In this document: one piece after another, positions 1 to 5,889 of the stretch
Position numbering within the stretch: the first letter of the stretch is position 1
Layout: every line of letters begins with the position of its first letter
NCBI GenBank assembly: GCA_002393895.1
Contig: DGUE01000174.1
Coordinates: forward strand, 1 to 6,269
From: Bacteroidales bacterium UBA4318
GTDB lineage: Bacteria > Bacteroidota > Bacteroidia > Bacteroidales > UBA932
Reading direction: 5' to 3'
Length of the DNA: 6,269 nt
Notes under the pieces: model-generated
Told to the model about the DNA's origin: nothing
Databases searched by the model: none
What the model saw: only the letters and a program-made list of their open reading frames with translations
Translations under genes and position numbers: made by a program

Positions 1-885
1 GTGGCCAACATGCACTCCACCATGCTCTTCTTCACCGAGAAGGGTATGTGCTACCGCATGAAGGTGTATGAACTGCCCGAGGGCGTGCGCGCATCCAAGG
101 GCCGTGCCATCCAGAACCTGCTTGCAATCGAGCAGGACGACAGCATCCGCACCTACCTGAATGCAGCAAAGATCGAGGATCCCGAATACGTGCAGAGCCA
201 CTTTGTGACCCTTGTCACCAAGAAGGGTGTCATCAAGAAGACCAGTCTCGAAGACTACTCCAACAAGCGCAGCCGCAACAAGGGCATCAAGGCCCTGACC
301 ATACGCGAGGGCGACGCCCTGCTCGACGCTGTGCTCACCAACGGCAACGAAGACATCATGATAGCCGGGCGCAAGGGCTATTGCGTGCGCTTCCGCGAGA
401 GCGACGTGCGCGACATGGGCCGCGGCGCTTCGGGTGTGCGTGGTATCCGCCTTGCTGAGGACGATGAGGTCATAGGCGTGCTTACCTACGATCCCAACCG
501 TGAGAATGCTTCTGAGCAGACCATCATGGTAGTCAGCGAGAATGGCTTCGGCAAGCGTTCCGACCCCGAAGACTACCGCCTCACTGCCCGCGGAACCAAG
601 GGAGTCAAGACTATCAGCATCACCGAGAAGACCGGCAGTCTGGTGGCCATAAAGAACGTCACCGAGAATGACGACCTCATGATCATCAACCGTTCCGGCC
701 TCACTATCCGCATGGCAGTTTCCGACACCCGCGTGGCCGGGCGTGCCACCCAGGGCGTGAAGCTCATCAGCATACGGGAAGGGGATTCCATCTCGGCCGT
801 TTCCGTGGTCGCCAAGGGCGAGGACGAAGGCCAGGAAGAGGCAGTTGGCACGGAAAGTGCAGAAGCACCCGTAGAAAACGAATAA
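1..885 (+). CDS. gyrA: DNA gyrase subunit A, C-terminal part (5' truncated by window edge)
   Basis: This is the last 294 residues of the A subunit of DNA gyrase, the ATP-dependent type II topoisomerase that introduces negative supercoils. The GTG at base 1 is an internal Val codon, not a start: the gene (normally over 800 residues) begins upstream. The fragment covers the DNA-wrapping beta-pinwheel. Five repeated blade motifs are visible, at residues 30-40 (RASKGRAIQNL), 88-99 (NKGIKAL core), 139-151 (GASGVRGIRL), 197-206 (ARGTKGVKTI) and 247-256 (AGRATQGVKL). These correspond to blades 2-6, so the GyrA-box of blade 1 should lie just upstream and cannot be checked. The evenly repeated blades favour GyrA over ParC. 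The protein ends in an acidic, disordered-looking tail (about residues 273-294, rich in Glu); such tails are known to tune supercoiling in other GyrAs. The TAA stop is followed 18 bases later by the next gene. Confidence 0.94.
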   Translation: MANMHSTMLFFTEKGMCYRMKVYELPEGVRASKGRAIQNLLAIEQDDSIRTYLNAAKIEDPEYVQSHFVTLVTKKGVIKKTSLEDYSNKRSRNKGIKALTIREGDALLDAVLTNGNEDIMIAGRKGYCVRFRESDVRDMGRGASGVRGIRLAEDDEVIGVLTYDPNRENASEQTIMVVSENGFGKRSDPEDYRLTARGTKGVKTISITEKTGSLVAIKNVTENDDLMIINRSGLTIRMAVSDTRVAGRATQGVKLISIREGDSISAVSVVAKGEDEGQEEAVGTESAEAPVENE

Positions 886-903
886 TTACTAACATTAACT
901 GAT

Positions 904-2223
904 ATGAAAAAGATTATTTTCGCACTTGCTCTCCTGGCAGCTTTCCAGGTTGCAAATGCCCAGCAGAAGAAGGACGCCGACGCTGCTGCAAAGAAAGTAG
1001 AAGTTGCTAAGGCTGCTACCCTCAACGAGAAGAAGGCTGCCAACATAGCCACCTGGCTCAAGCTTGGTCAGGAATATGTGGAAGCATACAATGCTGTTCA
1101 GGGTAACGGATATGTGGGTGCCGCCGAGAGCGAACTTGCACTCCTCATGAATAATGTAAAGCCCACCAGCACCGAGCAGGTTGAGGTGCAGGGCCAACCT
1201 ATGACCGTTCAGCATTACGGCACCGCCGATTACTACTTCGCGAACGGAAGACTCTCTTTCATCGTCACAACCAAGCCCGCCGTGGAGAATCCTCTCGGCG
1301 AGGCCGTGAAGGCATACAAGAAGGCACATGAGCTGGATACCAAGGCCAAGAAGACCAAGGATATCGCCGCAGCGCTTTCCACGATTCACGACAAGTATTC
1401 CAACGATGCCGTAGCAGCATATCAGCTCCAGAAGTACGCAGAGTCTTCCGAACTCTTCGAAGCTGCAGCAGCAGTTTCTGAGATGGAGCCCTATGCCCAG
1501 CTGGACACCAACGCCATTTACAATGCAGGCCTCACTGCCTGGATCGCCGGCAATATCGAAAGGGCCAAGACCTTCTTCGACAAGTGCATTGCAAACAAGT
1601 ATTATGGCGACGAGGGTGATGTTTATGCGCGCCTTTCTACCATCGCAGAGAAGCAGGGCGACAAGGATCTTTCCGTCAAGTATCTCGAAGAGGGCTTCAT
1701 GGCCTTCCCCAAGAGCCAGAGCATCCTCATCGGCCTCATCAACCACTACACCACCACCGGCGGCAGCACCGACCGTCTTTTCGAACTGCTGGACGTTGCC
1801 AAGGTGAATGAGCCCAACAACGCATCCCTCTGGTATGTGGAAGGCAACATCCGCCTCAAGATGGATCCTCCTCAGGTAGAGGAAGCGTTCAAGGCCTACG
1901 ACCACTGCGGCGAAGTTAACCCCAATTATGAATATGGCTACATCGGCAAGGGTATCTATCTTTACAACCATGCCGTTGAGCTCCAGGAGAAGGCTTCCTT
2001 CGAAATGGATGATGCCAAGTATGCAATGCTCGTCGAAGAGTACGACAAGACCCTCAAGGCCGCTATCGAGCCTTTCGAAAAGGCTTACGAGGTGAGTAAG
2101 GATGAGGAACTTAAGACTACTGTCGCAGATTATATCAAGAACGCCTGCTTCCGTTTCCGCGACGATCCTGCATACAAGGAGAAATACGAGAAATACGAAG
2201 CTGTCGTTGCTTCCGGCAAATGA
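904..2223 (+). CDS. Secreted tetratricopeptide-repeat (TPR) protein of unknown function
   Basis: A 439-residue protein exported by Sec. It starts with a textbook signal peptide: MKK, a hydrophobic stretch at residues 4-14, and a likely signal peptidase I site after ANA (residues 17-19), giving a mature N-terminus of QQKK. The first 30 mature residues are Ala/Lys-rich. The rest is mostly amphipathic helices in TPR-like pairs, clearest at about 132-145, 167-190, 203-231, 237-268, 307-337 and 343-396, with typical spacing (for example NAGLTAWIAGNIERAKTFFDKC). TPRs are protein-binding scaffolds, so a periplasmic or envelope adaptor role is inferred; no enzymatic motif is seen. The ATG at 904 is chosen because it gives the signal peptide. 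No Shine-Dalgarno sequence precedes it, only an A/T-rich leader, as is usual in Bacteroidota. It follows gyrA by 18 bases and may be co-transcribed. Its TGA stop overlaps an out-of-frame ATG (ATGA, 2220-2223), and the next gene continues in the same frame. Confidence 0.88.
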   Translation: MKKIIFALALLAAFQVANAQQKKDADAAAKKVEVAKAATLNEKKAANIATWLKLGQEYVEAYNAVQGNGYVGAAESELALLMNNVKPTSTEQVEVQGQPMTVQHYGTADYYFANGRLSFIVTTKPAVENPLGEAVKAYKKAHELDTKAKKTKDIAAALSTIHDKYSNDAVAAYQLQKYAESSELFEAAAAVSEMEPYAQLDTNAIYNAGLTAWIAGNIERAKTFFDKCIANKYYGDEGDVYARLSTIAEKQGDKDLSVKYLEEGFMAFPKSQSILIGLINHYTTTGGSTDRLFELLDVAKVNEPNNASLWYVEGNIRLKMDPPQVEEAFKAYDHCGEVNPNYEYGYIGKGIYLYNHAVELQEKASFEMDDAKYAMLVEEYDKTLKAAIEPFEKAYEVSKDEELKTTVADYIKNACFRFRDDPAYKEKYEKYEAVVASGK

Positions 2224-2250
2224 AGTTCGGCTGGCGCAGTTGCAGACACG

Positions 2251-3192
2251 TTGAGCATCTGCATCATCGGAGATGTGATGATGCATGCAAGGCAGCTGCA
2301 ATACGACCACTCCCATTTCCTGGAAGATCTGAAGCCGCTCCTTTCGGAAGCGGATCTGGCAATAGCCAACGCTGAATTTACGCTTGCGGGGCCACCCTAT
2401 ACCGGGTACCCCGCATTCAGCGCTCCGGACAGCTACCTTGCAAGCATCCTGGATGCCGGAGTGGATGTGCTCCTGACGGCTAACAATCATATCCTGGACA
2501 AGGGATCTGCGGGGCTTGAACGAACTTTGAAACAATACACCGTATTCACCGGCAGCGGCCTGGACGAAATGCAGTATAAGCGCAACAATCCGCTGATACT
2601 GAGTCGGAAAGGCATACGGATAGCACTCGTGAACTTCACCTATGGCACGAATCTGGGCACATCCCGTGAGTACCCTAAGGTCAGCCGGATGAACCGTGAG
2701 GAGATTGCAACCCAGATGAAAAGGGCCCGGGACCTTGCGGATTTTGTGATAGTGCTGCCGCACTGGGGCGAAGAATATGTGCTGACGCATAATGAGTCCC
2801 AGCAGCAGTGGGCTGAATGGCTGGTAAGCCAGGGAGCTGATGCAATAGTGGGAGCCCATCCGCACGTGGTGCAGGACACCACCCACATCAAGGGCGTGCC
2901 TGTCATCTACTCGCTGGGTAATGCTGTTTCGAACATGAGCGCAGTGAATACAAGGCTGGAACTTGCGGCAGTGTTGAGGATAGTCCGCAGCCGGGACGGC
3001 TTCTGCAAGAAGATGCTGGAACCCGACCTTCACTTCCTCTGGTGCACGTTGCCGGGCAAAAAGACCGACAGCTACCGCACCGTGATAGTCGGGGAACAGT
3101 TTGGGAAGAGGAGCGACTGGCTGGACGGAAGCGACTACGACAACATGCTGCAAACACTGCAAAGAGTAAAGAATGTTACTGGAATAGAATGA
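2251..3192 (+). CDS. CapA/PGA_cap-family metallophosphatase-fold protein (start uncertain)
   Basis: About 313 residues matching the CapA (poly-gamma-glutamate synthesis PgsA/CapA) family, which has a calcineurin-like metallophosphatase fold. Motifs in order, numbered from TTG 2251: GDVMMH (7-12), NAE (40-42), TANNHILDKG (77-86), LPHWGEEY (169-176), GAHPHVVQ (201-208) and YSLGNAVSN (220-228). The usual Asp, Asn and His metal ligands therefore all seem present. In Bacillus, CapA takes part in poly-gamma-glutamate capsule export; no capB/capC partners are visible here, so the substrate is unknown and capsule synthesis should not be assumed. The start is a problem. The first in-frame ATG codons (2278, 2281) and GTG 2275 fall inside or after the GD motif, leaving TTG 2251 as the only usual start that keeps it. 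No signal peptide is then predicted, although many family members are exported. The nine codons before the TTG (SSAGAVADT) run in frame back to the TPR gene's TGA. The 3' end overlaps phoH by four bases. Confidence 0.85.
   Translation: MSICIIGDVMMHARQLQYDHSHFLEDLKPLLSEADLAIANAEFTLAGPPYTGYPAFSAPDSYLASILDAGVDVLLTANNHILDKGSAGLERTLKQYTVFTGSGLDEMQYKRNNPLILSRKGIRIALVNFTYGTNLGTSREYPKVSRMNREEIATQMKRARDLADFVIVLPHWGEEYVLTHNESQQQWAEWLVSQGADAIVGAHPHVVQDTTHIKGVPVIYSLGNAVSNMSAVNTRLELAAVLRIVRSRDGFCKKMLEPDLHFLWCTLPGKKTDSYRTVIVGEQFGKRSDWLDGSDYDNMLQTLQRVKNVTGIE
3189..3192 (+). other. ATGA stop/start overlap between the capA-like gene and phoH
   Basis: The phoH start codon (ATG 3189-3191) overlaps the capA-like stop codon (TGA 3190-3192). 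This arrangement usually means that ribosomes finishing the first gene re-initiate on the second, so the two are probably on one mRNA. A GGA lies a few bases upstream of the ATG, but no convincing Shine-Dalgarno is present. Confidence 0.85.
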
Positions 3193-4127
3193 AGAAAACC
3201 ATCACATTGGACACTGCGGATCCGGTCAGCATACTGGGCCCTGGGAACCGTATCCTGAATGAGTTCTGCACGTATTACCCAGGCCTGGAAGTTTCCGGGA
3301 AGGGGAATGAGATACTCGTGGAGGGGGATGAGGCCAAGATAAACGATTTCGTGGCTAAATTCGCCCAGTTGGTATCGCTGCGCAAGCACAAACTGAATCT
3401 CACGGTGTACGATGTGGAAGATCTCTTCGCCGGGCGTCCGTCTTCATCGGTGCTGGCGGAGCATGGCAATGCTGTGATAGTGCATACCAACGAAGGCAAG
3501 GCCATCCGTGCGCGCAACGCAAATCAGGAAAAGATGGTCAAGGCCTATTTCAGTAACGACCTTGTGTTTGCAGTGGGCCCTGCCGGAACGGGAAAGACCT
3601 ATATCGCCATCGCTCTGGCAGTTCGGGCGCTCAAAAACCGTGAGGTGCGCCGCATCATCCTCACCCGTCCTGCCGTGGAAGCGGGGGAAAGGCTGGGCTT
3701 CCTTCCCGGAGACCTCAAGGATAAGCTGGATCCGTATCTCCAGCCCCTCTACGATGCCCTGGGGGACATGATCCCTTCGCGAAAGCTTCAGGAATTCATC
3801 GCCGGAGGCACCATACAGATAGCCCCTCTTGCCTACATGCGCGGCCGCACCCTGGACGGTGCCTGCGTAATCCTGGACGAGGCGCAGAACACGAACATGG
3901 GGCAACTGAAGATGTTCCTCACCCGCATGGGCACAAACGCCAAATTCATCGTAACCGGAGATGCCACGCAGATAGATCTTCCCCGCAAGGAGGATTCCGG
4001 CCTGCTGCGGGGGATAGACCTGGTGAAAAACCTGAAAGGGGTTGCAACCGTCTTCTTCGACGACAGGGACATAGTGCGGCATCCTCTGGTGAGCAAAATA
4101 GTCAAGGCCTTCGATGCAGAAAGCTGA
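3189..4127 (+). CDS. phoH: PhoH-family ATPase (PhoH/YbeZ type)
   Basis: A 312-residue cytoplasmic P-loop ATPase of the PhoH family, close to the usual bacterial length of about 320. It has the N-terminal PhoH-like region (about 11-60, including GNEILVEGDEAK), a Walker A motif GPAGTGKT at 130-137, the family signature ILTRPAVEAGE at 157-167, a Walker B motif VILDEAQN at 227-234 (Asp230, Glu231), a sensor-type strand VTGDATQIDLP from 255, and the conserved C-terminal VRHPLVSKIVKAF. Family members hydrolyse ATP and are linked to RNA metabolism; in many bacteria the gene sits near ybeY, an rRNA-processing endonuclease, but no ybeY is visible here. ATG 3189 is chosen because MKKTITLD begins the recognisable family N-terminus. 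A GTG at 3042 in the same frame would add 49 residues lying wholly inside the upstream gene and is rejected. The ATGA overlap with that gene suggests translational coupling. Confidence 0.96.
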   Translation: MKKTITLDTADPVSILGPGNRILNEFCTYYPGLEVSGKGNEILVEGDEAKINDFVAKFAQLVSLRKHKLNLTVYDVEDLFAGRPSSSVLAEHGNAVIVHTNEGKAIRARNANQEKMVKAYFSNDLVFAVGPAGTGKTYIAIALAVRALKNREVRRIILTRPAVEAGERLGFLPGDLKDKLDPYLQPLYDALGDMIPSRKLQEFIAGGTIQIAPLAYMRGRTLDGACVILDEAQNTNMGQLKMFLTRMGTNAKFIVTGDATQIDLPRKEDSGLLRGIDLVKNLKGVATVFFDDRDIVRHPLVSKIVKAFDAES

Positions 4128-4137
4128 TACTTTTTCA

Positions 4138-4145
4138 TATATTTG
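4138..4145 (+). promoter_or_regulatory. Putative Bacteroidetes-type -7 promoter element (TATATTTG)
   Basis: TATATTTG matches the Bacteroidetes sigma-ABfr -7 consensus TAnnTTTG exactly. It lies in the 24-base A/T-rich gap between phoH and the SPOR gene, the only gap in the window with this element. No good -33 TTTG box was found about 20 bases upstream, where the sequence is still phoH coding DNA. The element ends six bases before the SPOR start codon, so transcription would begin at or very near the ATG. It would drive the SPOR gene, the M28/TonB gene and perhaps leuS. A chance match in an A/T-rich spacer is possible. Confidence 0.5.
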
Positions 4146-4151
4146 TAAACT

Positions 4152-4676
4152 ATGACAAAAGGAAAGTTCATATCCGGAATGCTGCTTGTGATGCTGGGGA
4201 TGTCGCTTCTCCAGGGTTGCGATGCATTCCGCAGGCTTGCCGGCCGGCCCACCTCCGACGAAATTGCCGCCAAGCGGGAAAGGATACAGAGGGAAGAAGC
4301 GGCCCATCAGGCCCGTATGGACTCCCTCAGCCGCATCGAAAAAGCCAAGGCGGATTCCCTGGCCCTGCTGGACAGGATTAAGGAATCCGGCGAGATGTTC
4401 CTTTCGGTGTCGAGCCTCCGCCGCGCCGAAACCGTGAAACTCAGCAAGCGCTATTACATAATCGTCGGTGCTTTCTCCAATGCCGACAACGCCTCATGGC
4501 TGGCTTCGAAGATAAAGGACGCCGGCTACGATGTGGAAAAAATCCCCTATGGCAATGGTTTTACTGCCGTTGGCGTGGCGGGGACCGATGCTTTGGCACA
4601 TTTATGGGATAATCTCCAAAAGGTCAGGACTGAATCGTTCTGCCCTAAGGATGTATGGATTCTTGTAAATGACTAA
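4152..4676 (+). CDS. SPOR-domain outer-membrane lipoprotein
   Basis: A 174-residue envelope protein. Residues 1-23 form a lipoprotein signal (MTKGK, hydrophobic core, lipobox LLQGC) with Cys23 as the predicted lipidated residue; the next residues are DAF. Residues about 36-80 are highly charged and helical (Arg/Glu/Lys/Ala-rich, with MDSLSRIEKAKADSLALLDR), probably a coiled-coil stalk. Residues about 98-174 fit a SPOR domain: it opens with KRYYIIVGAFSN, then a helix (ASWLASKIKDAGYD) and strands (VEKIPYGNGFTAVGVAG), ending VWILVND. SPOR domains bind peptidoglycan glycan strands lacking stem peptides and often mark division sites, so this protein probably tethers the outer membrane to septal wall; the localisation is inferred from the family. 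ATG 4152 is the only start giving the lipoprotein signal. A -7-like element lies just upstream. The next gene begins only three bases after its TAA, so the two are almost certainly co-transcribed. Confidence 0.88.
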   Translation: MTKGKFISGMLLVMLGMSLLQGCDAFRRLAGRPTSDEIAAKRERIQREEAAHQARMDSLSRIEKAKADSLALLDRIKESGEMFLSVSSLRRAETVKLSKRYYIIVGAFSNADNASWLASKIKDAGYDVEKIPYGNGFTAVGVAGTDALAHLWDNLQKVRTESFCPKDVWILVND

Positions 4677-4679
4677 GTA

Positions 4680-5885
4680 ATGAAGCGTTTTATCCTTGTT
4701 ATCTGCACTGTCCTGCTGGCTTCTTTCGCGCATGCACAGGACTATTCTGAATTGTTTGCAGGCGAAGAGGCGCTTAGCCTACGCAGCACCGCGGATTCCC
4801 TTTCAGCCCTCAAAGGAGAGGATGCACTGGCGGAATTCGTGTCCCGCAGGCTGGCTTCCGGAGGCATAGATCTTTACGAAAGTTCGGATTACACTCATTT
4901 CGGGCTCCGGAGGGAGAATGGCGACACGGCCACTTTCCGTAATGTGATCGGCTGGATTCCCGGGTACGGCAGGCAGCTCCGGAACCGCTATATCGTGATA
5001 GGCACCAGGCTGTCCGCCTCCAACGGCTCCGGCCTTGCTGCACTCCTTCAGCTTGCCGCAAAGATCAGCACCAACCGCGTGCTCCTGCAGCGCTCGGTGC
5101 TGATAGCTGCATTCGGGGGTGCGGACGATGCCAATGCCGGTTCCTGGTATTTCCTGAACAGGGCCTTCCCTGAAACATCCCTGGTGGATGCGTATCTGGG
5201 GCTGGACTACTTCGACAATTCCAATCGCGGGCTCTATGCCTATTCCGCATCCAATGCGGATATGAATCATATTCTGGGGCTACTCTCGGAATCCCTCCAG
5301 CCGGCCCGGCCCGTAATAACTACCGTGGAGCCTGGCATCTCCGACCTCCGGTCTTTCTACGGGAAAGAGATTCCTTCCGTGCTCTTCACTACCGTGGAGC
5401 CGGGGAAGGTCTACCGTAAGGGAACGGATCCGATGGAATATGAGGAGATGAACCGCCAGTGCGAGTATCTCTACAATTTTTCCCTCTCGCTCGCAAACGG
5501 CCCAGCACCCAGGTTCCGGCCCGATTCAGATGCGTCCGGGGCCCCTCTGGTGGCTTTCTACGATTGTGACAGCAAGCCCAGCTTCTTCGGCTCGTCCGAT
5601 CCCTCCTTCTTCCTGTCCCGATGGGTATATACCTATCTGAGGTATCCTCAGTACGCCGTGGATAACGGCATACGCGGCAGGGTGCAGGTGAGTTTCGTGA
5701 TAGATGAGAAGGGAAAGGTGAGAGATGTGCAGGTGGTGAAAGGCGTCCATCCTTCCCTGGACGATGAAGCCGTGCGCGTGATCGAGGCATCTCCGGATTG
5801 GAAACCGGGAAAGCTCGGGGGTAAGGCCGTCCGCAGCCAGCTGACGCTTAATGTGGAGTTCAAATTGAAAAAAGCAAAGAAATAG
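4680..5885 (+). CDS. Secreted M28 peptidase-like (probably inactive) domain fused to a TonB C-terminal domain
   Basis: A 401-residue exported protein. Residues 1-19 form a signal peptide, likely cleaved after AHA to give QDYSE. Residues about 25-275 resemble M28 (aminopeptidase Y/S-like) peptidases in order and spacing: a core strand YIVIG (104-108), [12 protein letters not shown] (115-126), the strand and turn [28 protein letters not shown] (173-180), and [20 protein letters not shown] (219-238). The expected metal and catalytic positions are mostly changed: HxD after the core strand is TRL (109-111), the Asp-Asn of DNxSG is Ser-Asn (114-115), the Glu-Glu pair is Ala-Asp (148-149), the His of SDH is Leu223, and the later YH is YR (Arg246). 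Only Asp176 of the usual set seems kept. Residues about 300-397 are a TonB C-terminal domain (KPSFFG..., [54 protein letters not shown]). It follows the SPOR gene by three bases and precedes leuS by four. Its function is unknown; a periplasmic binding or scaffold role is inferred. Confidence 0.85.
   Translation: MKRFILVICTVLLASFAHAQDYSELFAGEEALSLRSTADSLSALKGEDALAEFVSRRLASGGIDLYESSDYTHFGLRRENGDTATFRNVIGWIPGYGRQLRNRYIVIGTRLSASNGSGLAALLQLAAKISTNRVLLQRSVLIAAFGGADDANAGSWYFLNRAFPETSLVDAYLGLDYFDNSNRGLYAYSASNADMNHILGLLSESLQPARPVITTVEPGISDLRSFYGKEIPSVLFTTVEPGKVYRKGTDPMEYEEMNRQCEYLYNFSLSLANGPAPRFRPDSDASGAPLVAFYDCDSKPSFFGSSDPSFFLSRWVYTYLRYPQYAVDNGIRGRVQVSFVIDEKGKVRDVQVVKGVHPSLDDEAVRVIEASPDWKPGKLGGKAVRSQLTLNVEFKLKKAKK
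5319..5401 (+). repeat. 14-base direct repeat pair inside the M28/TonB gene
   Basis: The 14-mer ACTACCGTGGAGCC occurs at 5319-5332 and again at 5388-5401, 69 bases (23 codons) apart and in the same frame, so TTVEPG is encoded twice. The copies bracket the segment that would carry the last M28 metal ligand (SDL, 221-223). A small internal duplication or a chance similarity of two strand-turn segments could explain it. Confidence 0.5.
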
Positions 5886-5889
5886 ATAT

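Noticed and set aside
2220..2375. A 51-codon ORF from the ATG overlapping the TPR stop (MKFGWRSC...)
   Set aside because: It is out of frame with the conserved CapA motifs, Arg/His-rich and without a recognisable feature. The ATG may matter for re-initiation, but the ORF itself is not a credible gene.
895..3162. A 755-codon open frame on the minus strand covering the TPR and capA-like genes
   Set aside because: It is antisense to two well-supported genes, and its translation is rich in His, Cys, Val and Leu with no recognisable domain. It is so long because both sense genes share one reading frame and avoid TTA, CTA and TCA in the matching register.
3042..3188. A 49-codon N-terminal extension of phoH from GTG 3042
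   Set aside because: It lies entirely inside the capA-like coding region, and the family N-terminus begins at ATG 3189.
2251..3192. Capsule (poly-gamma-glutamate) synthesis locus
   Set aside because: Only a CapA-like gene is present; no capB, capC or capD-type genes flank it, so a capsule pathway is not supported.
4119..4136. Possible terminator after phoH (short inverted repeat followed by five T)
   Set aside because: The stem is only about four or five weak A/T-rich pairs and overlaps the phoH stop codon; too weak to call.
3444..4307. A 287-codon minus-strand open frame opposite phoH and the start of the SPOR gene
   Set aside because: It is a shadow of phoH, whose Walker motifs and family signatures are unambiguous on the + strand; the antisense translation shows no domain or signal.
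5389..5790. Minus-strand open frames of 133 and 74 codons opposite the M28/TonB gene
   Set aside because: They are Arg/Pro- or His-rich shadows of a well-supported + strand gene with a signal peptide and a clear TonB domain.
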